64,000 nucleotides of DNA, from the NCBI GenBank assembly GCA_019914995.1, contig CM034145.1:3100001-3164000 (forward strand). Reading direction: 5' to 3'. The stretch's first letter is position 1, and every line of letters begins with the position of its first letter. Position numbers and translations under genes: made by a program. Under the pieces are notes generated by a model. The model had not been told where the DNA came from, did not search any database, and saw only the letters and a program-made list of their open reading frames with translations. Of the stretch, positions 50,690 through 61,100 are shown in pieces. This DNA is from Acanthochlamys bracteata. Lineage: Eukaryota > Streptophyta > Magnoliopsida > Pandanales > Velloziaceae.

Positions 50690-51535
50690 ACTAAGCCTTT
50701 ATCTCACTTTCATAGGGTCGACTATATAAATCCGTTTTCTGTATTTCATTCGATTATATCAGATTCAGCAGAAGATCCAATTCCTCCAAATCGTTTGATA
50801 CCACTTTAAGCTAAATTAATTTTGGTTTATCCTTTCTTCTTTTCTAAAGTGTTTAAATGAAATCGTATCACTCTTGTGCATTATAGCCTCTTTAGATCTG
50901 CCTAAAACATGTTTGAACCACATAAACCTACATTTTCTTAACTTATTCTCGATCGGCACGAGGCTACTTATTGTTGTATATTTTTATTTTGTATTTTGTG
51001 CATTCTAATATACACACATTCATCTTAATATTATTATTTCTGCTATATTTATCTTATGAATATTTAACCTATAATACACTCATTATCGTATAGCATTGCA
51101 GGTTGAACAACTATTCTATAAAACTGAAATTTTAGCCTTTAAATAATTTTCTTTTCACACAAAAATATTTAACTTCACCATTTCATCCATCATGTTTTAA
51201 TTCTATGCATAACATCTTTTTCAATTCTTCTTCCTTATGATAATCGAATCTAAGTATTTAAAACTATCACTTCGCGGTACAAATAATCCTCTATGATAAT
51301 AATAATATTATCATTATTCTTATATTTACTAAAATCATAATGCACGTATTCTACTTTAGTTTTACTTAATTTAAAACCCTTAGATTCTTAAATATCCTCC
51401 AATATTTTAATTTATAATTTAAACATTTTTTGTCTCGTCAGCTAAATCTATATCATCAACGAATAATATACACCACAGTACTACATTTTGAATATATCGA
51501 ATGAATTCATCTATTACCGAGACAAACATGTAAAG
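50690..51535 (-). mobile_element. LINE (non-LTR retrotransposon) reverse transcriptase 3' fragment
   Basis: Minus-strand translation shows the later part of a plant LINE reverse transcriptase. In order: VMDEFIRYIQ (51530-51480), the active-site region WCILFVDDIDLADET (51475-51430), ESKGFKLSKTKVEYVH (51395-51340), the region of the FRYLGS motif (51270-51240), RIKTWMKW-like (51215-51185) and VVQPAMLYDNEC (51120-51080). The connection-like tail continues to about 50690. Many stops and shifts are present, and no 5' part or poly-A tail was found, so it is an old 5'-truncated copy. Confidence 0.8.
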
Positions 51536-52111
51536 ACTTAAGGGTGAACTTGATGTAAAATTTGAAGGACAAACAAATACAATTTTGAAGGACTGAACTA
51601 AGAGTTAATAACGAAAATAAACAGCATGAAATGAACTTTTTTAAGGACTGAACTAACTGTTACTAACCAAAATAAACAGCATGACGATTCCAGGACATCT
51701 AAAACAACTTCTGCATGTAATTAGGGAAATTCTATCTTTCACGTAGAAACTGAACTGGAGATAAAAAGCACGCTTCAAATATTTAAGCACATAAACTAGC
51801 ATCTTCTTGCTTTCACATGAAGCCATTGCTATAAGAGAGAGATATTGATGAAAGCAATATGCAACCCTTGTCAGAGATATGTCAGGATTGGTTACCTGTG
51901 CTAAACTTCATGCATTGTTTCAACCAGAATAAGTAAGGTAAGGCGCTCAGTACATGTTCCATTTACTCAGTTTCCTATTGCGACAAAACCCTCTAGGCTA
52001 TTCTCATCAACTGCACATTCATTGCCTGCTGTACAATTGTCTCAACATGGTATGCAGCTTGGTTAGCTTTCAAAAATAGTATTCATTAGATTACAATTAA
52101 ACAACTGAATG
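51536..52111. other. 3' flank of the peptidase gene
   Basis: Contains the duplication at 51588-51684 and, next to 52111, the expected 3' UTR of the minus-strand peptidase gene. Nothing else recognised. Confidence 0.4.
51588..51684. repeat. Imperfect tandem duplication, about 55-bp period
   Basis: AAGGACTGAACTAAGAGTTA...CAGCATGA (51588-51629) recurs at 51643-51684 with a few changes. Local duplication beside the LINE fossil. Confidence 0.75.
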
Positions 52112-55100
52112 TCACTTGATATCATTCAGCAGGCCCATCGCTTTGATAAGAAATGCATATTCAAAGGCTGCATCTTCAGTATGTCTATAGCAGCCACTGT
52201 CAGCGAAGTGTCCACCCACCATGTCGGTCTTCAGAATCACCTTCTTGGAACAGATGGTACAGGTATCTTCTCTTATTTTTGCAACCCATTTAGCAGATTC
52301 CCAAACCCCTACCCTGAAGAGAAGAAATCCCATTTATTCATATCACAGAAAACCTAACAAGAAATGGAAGCAATGATAATGGATTGAATCATCATTTTAA
52401 AGAAAAGAACAAAAACACTAAGAATTGAAGAGTATGTGTGACGATTCATTTGCTAGATAATACACCAACATGAAGGAGATACTAGACCGCTGCCAAGGTA
52501 GTCTGTTTAAACTAGCAGTTACAGAAAACTGAGCCAACTAAGAAGAGAGAGCAGATGTGGACACGTAAAACAATAATTCTTTGCATCCCATCATTTATCC
52601 CACCAGCGTACCGTCCTGTCTATACTGCTTTCAATTGATTCGGTTGTCCCAAACCAAACCATGCACCCGCCTAACAGCAACATTACAATCTTCATTACAA
52701 GATATAGCCAAATTTGCAGTCTTAATCATTAGTGTTAAACCATGCCTTCTTCAATTTACCTAATGCTTGCACCAAAATGGCGTTGGTAGAGTTTTGACAA
52801 CAAGGTTCATTTAAGCTACCTTCGCGATTCACATGGCCCTGGACTTGATGTAGTATTCTGATGAAGCAATCAAGGCTGCAATAGTGTGTCTCAAGCTTGG
52901 TTTAATGTATAGTCCATTGCCAGCTTATTCTTTATATAGCTGTTATAATTCTTTAGGAATGGCTACTGGGCCCAGGGTGATCTGGTACTTGTGAGGGTTT
53001 TTAGAAAAAAGAAAAGTGCTGATACAAGTAGGAACGATTTTCTCTTAAGAGGTCAAGCAGTCTAGCATGCAGTAGCCTCTTGCTCGTATATTCAGAATTA
53101 ATGATTTAATACAAATATTTCCAATTGTCCAAAATGATCATTGCTCATTCACTTCATGAATTCTGGCCCCACATGTGCCCTACATGTTCAGTTAAGAGTT
53201 TATTAGCCAGTATTTCCTCAATTTATGAGCATATCACGAAAACTGGAGTACTATATAATAATAAAAAAGTTATCCTCGATTACCTTGGGCATCAAAATAT
53301 ATATACCTTGAATTCTATAACGATCCATACTAAAAGCTAAACAAAAGGGTACCTTATGCTCCTTAATGAATAATAATGTGCTCTACCTAACCCTATCAAA
53401 TATCATAAATTAAACAAAGATTATTGTTTTCATTGATTTCTTCACGATATAGTCAAAAAATCTAACGACAAAGCTGCCATCGAAAATTCTCACTAGCAGC
53501 AAACCAATCAAACAACGAAAACAGAGTACCTCGAGTCATGAAAAGATGCTGTCACTAGCATTGCAGGATAACAAATCCCCGCAATTATATTGTCATAGGG
53601 CGAGTAACTGCGTATTTTCTCAAATTCAGTTTGAACTCTTGGATCACCAAACTCATCATAGTCCAACACAGTGAGAGGTAGACTTGGATCCAGCATTGTA
53701 TTGCAGACATCAAGGAACGGGACCTGTTATAACCAACTGAAGAACTCAGTGCCAGCAAAAGCTTGTTACAACTCAATGACAAATATCGAGATTTCATATC
53801 CACTTTCTCCATGGTGCAGCATTGTCACTCTTTACTTTCTAAAATTTTGGACTTAAAAAGGAAAAAGTTGAAGCAGTTTTGGGAACTAAAACTAGCACCC
53901 AGGAAACAGTACAATTCACAGTAAGTGGGATTGTATAGTAGTCTGCAGAAGCTACTGGTTCATAAGGCGTGACTCCAATTTATAAAAATGCTAACCAAAA
54001 GCAGCTGACAAAAGATAAATACGTTCAACAATAATTTGAGGACTGTGGTACTGATGCTAGTATTTTAGTATGAAGCAAATTTACCTTCAATATGGCTGCA
54101 CAGAAAAGATTGGGACATTTGTTGATTGTTGCAGCCACAAGAAGTCCTCCTGCGCTGCAACCCATTGCACCAAGCCGACTCCTGTGAACATAGCCCTCAC
54201 TAACAAGATATTCACCACATGCTGCGAAATCAATAATAGAATTTATCTTGTGAAGTCTATTGCCTGCTTGATGCCATAAGGCATTCCCTCCACCCCTGTG
54301 AGAAATGTGTAATAATGGGAACGGCAACGTTAAGAAAATGGATAGGCTAGTACCCGTACTTAGATACAATACAAGAAAAAGAGAGTTTCACCTGACATCA
54401 GCATATGCAAGGACCCAACCTCGAGTCAGCAAGCTAAGACGTTCGGAGCACCAGCTTTTATCTAAAACTTCTCCATAAGCTCCGTATCCATACAAAAGCC
54501 CAGGAGATTGACCGGAGCATTTTAGATCTTTGGAGTGTATAATTGTTAAGGGGATTTTAACACCATCGGTGGATATGACTTCCCTCCTTGTGCAGTTAAA
54601 TTTGAAAGAAAGATCTTTCCAGTTAGAGAAGGCTTCTGTAGTTGCCAAATGCTCCTCACCATGACACTGAGAGCTTGCAGGGGAAGGGTACAAACTATTT
54701 GTGGAAGAAGTAGCTTTAGTATCGATAGTCTGACAACTTACTTCCTCTTGATGCACAACACTGATTTTTTGCTCCCTCATGTCATAATCAACTACCACAT
54801 CAGGCATCTATACATTGTAAGAAACATTGGATCACTAAGTGACCATATGAATATAAGGACTTGTATTCTGATTGTAGGGACTTCGTCAAAACTTTATTTG
54901 CTCCTGTAAATAGGCATGCTATAAAGGAACATCAGAAAGCAAGAGTAGGTATCCAACAAAATACAAACTCTTGCAAATCGAGGTATCTTTCAATCTTACA
55001 TATAAATAAAGTTCAACCCAAAACCCTTCGCTCTTAGCTGTCCACGCCTCTCCCTTAATTTCCTTTTTTAAAAAATATTTATATTAAAGTGAATAAAAAC

Positions 55101-58100
55101 GAAATCTCTTGTTTCTTTAGAACCACCACACTTCATCCACCCAGCCATACCACCTGCTTCATTTTCCTGCCTTTTATCATCCTTTACCAATTTCACATAC
55201 AAGAACCTCAAAAACACATATTAAGGAATTGAAGTCCCTCAATTTAGAGTTTTAGCAAATTTTGGTCTATAACAATCAATTTTGATCAACATGATATGTT
55301 TCTTGAATTTAATTTATTTGCATCCTTAAAGACTTTGAAAGTTTTACAAAATTCATATTCTTGAAATTCAACCAATTCATCTTGTAGTTTGCAAATAAAA
55401 ACCTCTTTTAGACTTTGCTATTTAGACCTACATCAAATTAAGGTCCTTAAGAATGTAAATTTCTCAATGAGTATTTTTTAACTAAACAATCACCTTTTTC
55501 TTTATTTTAGAATGATTTGTAAAACTGAGGCCTTAAAAAAGAACCGTGGCATAATCATTTCCATCCTTTAAATATTTACCAAAATCATAATTTTCAAGCA
55601 CAACATTATCTCGGTCATCTTTTAGTTTTTATAAATTGATCATTACCAGCAAAAATATATTTTAAATATAATCTTCGTACGTAAATATACAACATCTTGC
55701 ATATACAAGAGTACCACGTCTTCAAACTATACACAAATGAGTCTATTTATGGCATATAAGAACTATGTATGGCATATAAGAGCACCCATTTTATCTTCTT
55801 TTTTCTTTTGGTCTTTTAAGAAAATTAACACTTGTACGAAATTCTGTCTTACATAAGTGCAATTCAAATGAAAAACGTGAAAATACACTTTTAAAACTAT
55901 TTTGCTGATATTGATCGACACTGTATTTGGAAAGTTCATACTAAAAGATGCAGCTCAAAGAAATAACAGAAGAGACCGATTTTATGATTTCAATACTAAC
56001 ATGCTCAAACAAGCCCAAACAATTTCTGTTCTATAACATAGGTAAGTACGAAGAATTCAAATCACCCTAACAGATCTGTAATTCTAGAAAACCTGCTACA
56101 AACTAACTACAAAGTTCGGTAGGGAAACCGCTACATCATGCTTTATGAAAAAACAATTAACCCAATAATAGTTTATCGAAGACATCATAATAGATCGGTT
56201 ATCTGGTATGTAAAGGGAGGAACAAAAGGCTACAATCCAATATAATAAGAGTATTTCCCTAACTATAAGTCTTGATTCAGATGCCAACTCCATAGAAATC
56301 ACAAACATCTATTCCCCAAAACCTCATCACAGTAGCACCTCCTTAAATCTAGAACATGTTTTATAATGTTGAAGAATATCAGAAATGACTTCATGAACCA
56401 TCATAAGGCCTCCTCAGAGATTGTCCATCCCTTCCATAAGATATGACTTATTTGCCATTGGCCTACCAAGGATATCGTTCATAATGGAGGAGAATTGTGT
56501 CAAAATATCCATGCAGACAACTCCACCAAAAGGATAACGCTAAATTGTTGCTTTTGCTACTTGCCATGACATCTCAAGACCGCCTATTTAAATAGCCTAC
56601 AAATGAAGAGCTAACCCTAGCATAGCTAGGTTACTACTAATCATAAGGCAACTGTAGTTTGTATATCACCATTTTAGTTGCCTACTTAATTAAAGCTATT
56701 AAATATAAAAAAAGCAGACAATCAAATTCTTAGTTTGTTTCGGATGAAAAAGTCAAAATAGCCTTAATCCTCTGGAGCTATTAAATCTAAAAAAACAATA
56801 GACAATCAAATTCTTAGTTTGTTTAGGATAAAAAAGTCGAAGATAGCCTTAATCCTCTGGATGAAGTACCCTATGACATGATGATAGGTAGGAAATAGGA
56901 TGGGCTAATAGAATTAGGCAGGATAAAGTTGTATTGCATAAAAATAGGGCAAAGAAAATTTGCATTTGAACTATCACTCCTAGATATATGGTATTTAGTA
57001 AAATGAAATCCAAGAAACAAAGAGAAATTCCAACAAAGCTGCCTGAGTAATCACTTACAAGTTCAAGTGAACGATAAGTGCATATTCGGTGATGCGTTCC
57101 AAGGCACTTCTCCATTTCATTTCGGCTTCTAGTTTCCCAATTAACCTTCTACAGTATTCTTTTTTATTTTTATTTTAAAGTTTGGAAAGGATAGGTGAAT
57201 TGTATGTCATAAAATCTTAAGATGAATAATTTTATTAATTTTTTGAGGTAAAGAAGGACAAGCTTGTTTCCCCAAAAGCCCTAAAATAAGCAACCCTTCG
57301 CGACCATTAAGGGTGGAAACTCACCATGCTGCCTATCAAAAACATGTTTTCAGTAAAATATGAGGAATTACACCAATACGGTGTTGGCTTTTAAGGAGAA
57401 ATTTAATAAAGTATATAACATGCATATGCTGACATCAAGAGAAGAAGACAAAACATTACCACAGGGGATGAGATAACCATGCGATAGTTGGACGAGATGA
57501 ACTCATGGTTTGATCCTGGAGAAAGAGTGCACAAGCTTGAAGGAATAGGAAAAAACCATGGATTAAGATCCTGAAGCAAAACCATTTCCTGCATAAAGTC
57601 AAAAGATTACTCAAAAGCAAGTATTATCCAAACCTAAGGAAAGTTTTTTGGAGGATATTCTTGACGATAAATAGCAAGATAGCCCAATTAGTGAAAGCAA
57701 CATAGAAAATTGGCAAGTTGGGATAGGTTTGTAAATTTCCTAATAACTTCTAGATGCTCTCCCTTTTGTTCATACACTCAGATCCCTTCAACAACCAAAA
57801 CCTTCATTTGCCAAAACTACTATCACACACACACGCACACAAACACAACTAAAAATTTAAAAATATATATATAAAAAAAAAAATAAACATCTTCCACAGA
57901 TAAAGATTTAACTAAGGGAATTATTCAAGAAAATATATTACAACTTCAACTTGTTTAAGGTCCAATTAAACAAAATATCCAGCTAAATTGTCTTCATATG
58001 ACATCCTTTCATGCTAAATTATTTAGTTTAACAGCAAAAGAAGGCATCTAATTTGGATAGACCAGAGGGTAAAAAATTAGAAAATTACCTAAACGTCTCT

Positions 58101-61100
58101 AAAAGGCGTTTCAAGGCTCAGCATGACATAAAATATGCACCAGAATTCCTAAGGATACTACTACTAAATTGTAGTACTTATGCAACCTAAACTGAGGGAC
58201 TAACGATCAACTTTGTTAGATGCATAGTTAGAGAAAATCGTACAAAATAGTCATTCTTATGCATTAGCTCTACATAATGAGTCTCCATGTGAGAGTACTA
58301 AGAGCACGTTTGGCTTTAATTAAAATGAAGAGCATCTTGAAATAAAGAGCTTATCTTATAAGTTATGTTTGGATGAAATCAGCTTATTTAGAAAATAAGT
58401 TGACGATAATATTTGGACAAAAAGTGCTTATAACTTAGAACGATAGCATAAAATGACTGAAATCCCTTAAGAAAAGGTAATATATAAATTAAATTTTCAT
58501 GAATCTCTTTTCATGTTATGTAATCTTTTAACTTTAATATTTTTTTAACATAATTAGTTTACAAATATTTTTAATAGTAATTAATATGTTAAATTAATAA
58601 TTAAATTATAAATATTTTTTAATTAATATTTAAATATATAATAAATTATATATTTATTTATATAATACATGTAATATATAAATTTACTAAAGACAAAACT
58701 GTCATTTCAGAGCCCTATTAAAATAAGCTGCGTGGCAGCTTATTTGGATAAGCTATATTCATAGCTTAAGCGGCTTATCATCGCATCCAAATAGCTTATT
58801 TAATATGCAGTACTTATAAGCAGTTTACAAGCTCAGCCAAACTTACTTTAAGTCTTAACTTTTTCCGTCAAAAGATTTTTCTTTAGTCCTAAACTTTAGT
58901 CCCTATCTCCATGTATTTATAAAATTCTTGAATTTTATAAAGTAAAATTACAAACCTACAATTGGAGTTTAAACTTGAAACATGATAAAAAAAAGTGGTT
59001 CTAGAAGTAGGATTAGGGGATATTTAGAAGAGCCCACCAAGTGCTTACTATTTCATATAAGCACTTCGCGTTTTTCAAAAAATCTTATATAATATTCTAA
59101 AGATTTTTTTTAATTTTGGAAAGTACAGAAAATTTTATGTCGTAAAATCTTTATATGCATAATTTTTATCAAGCTCGTTTTCTAAAAAATTCTTAAAATT
59201 TCCTTAGTTCTAGAAAAACTCTATTTTATAAGTATTTCCAAACATCTTCTAGGTAAGCGGTGGATGTTTGCTTTGGGAGAAGAAAGCTCAAAAGTCAAAA
59301 TCAATGGATAAATTGAGTATGACATAATCTAGTCTCCAACTTAGAAGTTAGAACTTATTATAAACTAGTAGCAGGTAAGCCTCCTTCTAGCACACAATTC
59401 AAACTCTTCTCTACTTTAGTGGCACTCTTTCCAACGCTATCAGTAACGGCAAACATAGTTTAATCTGTCCTGTCTTTCAACAAGTGTGCTTGAAGTAATT
59501 AGTTGAGTTAGCACAATAGAGTGTCAACTGTAGGGGTTAGTAAAGGTTCATCCTCCATTACCACAAAAGATAAAGATTTTAATCAACTCAAAATAGAACT
59601 ACACCCCTGAAAGCACATCATCGAGGGAGAATTACACATTTCGATAATTTATTTAAGTATAGTTTAGACACACCAACATTTTTGTTCATGCTTTTTACAA
59701 AAGTTCTAAAGGTCACTCTTCCTTTAAATTTTCATCAACCTTATGAAGTTTAGAAGTTGCTTACTTTAAAAATCAAATTCTATCTATTCCATTCACTTTA
59801 TTACCACCAAAAAGGTTGTTTTTGAGTTATCTTGAACATTTTGAAATATAAGTAACATTTTGACTTAGCTTTGACCTCAATAAAGATATGGCACAAATAG
59901 AGGATAATAAAATGCAAGGAACATTATGTTATATGTTTTCTAATCAAATTATGAAAATAGTTTTTAAAGCTTGAATATAAACTAACATTGTAATAAATTT
60001 GAACATAATTCGGTAAAATAGTCGACTAAAATATTCATAGCTTGACGGTTTCAAAATTACATCAACTTCAAGATTGTAAAACTATATGTAACAATTTGGA
60101 TATTCAGGAACTTCTTAAGTACCAAAATTTAGAATTTTCAATCTCTTTTTACGACTTCAGAATTGTCAAGCATTGTATAATCATCTGCATTATTACTTTC
60201 CCCTAAGTTTAATCTCAACTTCCTTATGTATATTGTAGAACTCGGATATGTATATTGTAGAACTCGGATGAGATAAATCTTTTTAACTCTCTGATCTGAA
60301 GTAAAGTTGAATACAGATTTCAAAAGAAGAGGATTCATGGAGGGATACATTGTAGGTATAAATCTATGCTTGTCCATATAGAAAAATGTTCACCTTTTTT
60401 TATGTGCTTTTAAATGATGGTTTGAAAAGATCCATACTATCAACAGATTAATAGAGTTTAGAATCTGAAACCATTATTGAAACTATTTGGGTGCAATAAT
60501 GAAGCTGATGTGGCATATGCCATAACCAGTTTGCTTTAGTATTCTCCAGTAATAGTGTATCACTTACCCTTAGATTGCAACATTTTGAAAGCCTCTCTGC
60601 TTATAACATAGCTTGAATATCTATCTATTAGATGTAGCTAAGTCTGTTGGCCACAATTACTTGTTGCTAATGATTTTTTCAATTAAATGAATGTAGGATA
60701 CCAATATTATGTGTAATGAGTTGATAAATTATGATTGTAAATTGTTTGAAGTTGATGAATTTGTAAGTCTTAGTCACTTGATATTTTTTACTTAATAAAA
60801 AACGATGATACATCATTTGAGAATAATGAAGCTATTGTTATCTAAAAATAAAATATCTTCTCGTTACCTAAAAACATGGTAAATTATTCTCACCAAATTT
60901 CAAGCTCCTAAACTGTGTCACAAACGAGTGAACTCAGACAGTTTTCATCACCCAAAAATGGGCAAGTGAATACTTACACAATTTTGCTTACCCAAAATTG
61001 GACCTTATAGCATTGACTTAAGAGATGATTTTTATTTCACTCTTATCAATTTGATTGCCCTTATTCATCAAGATATCTCCCATATATAAAGGAGATCCCA

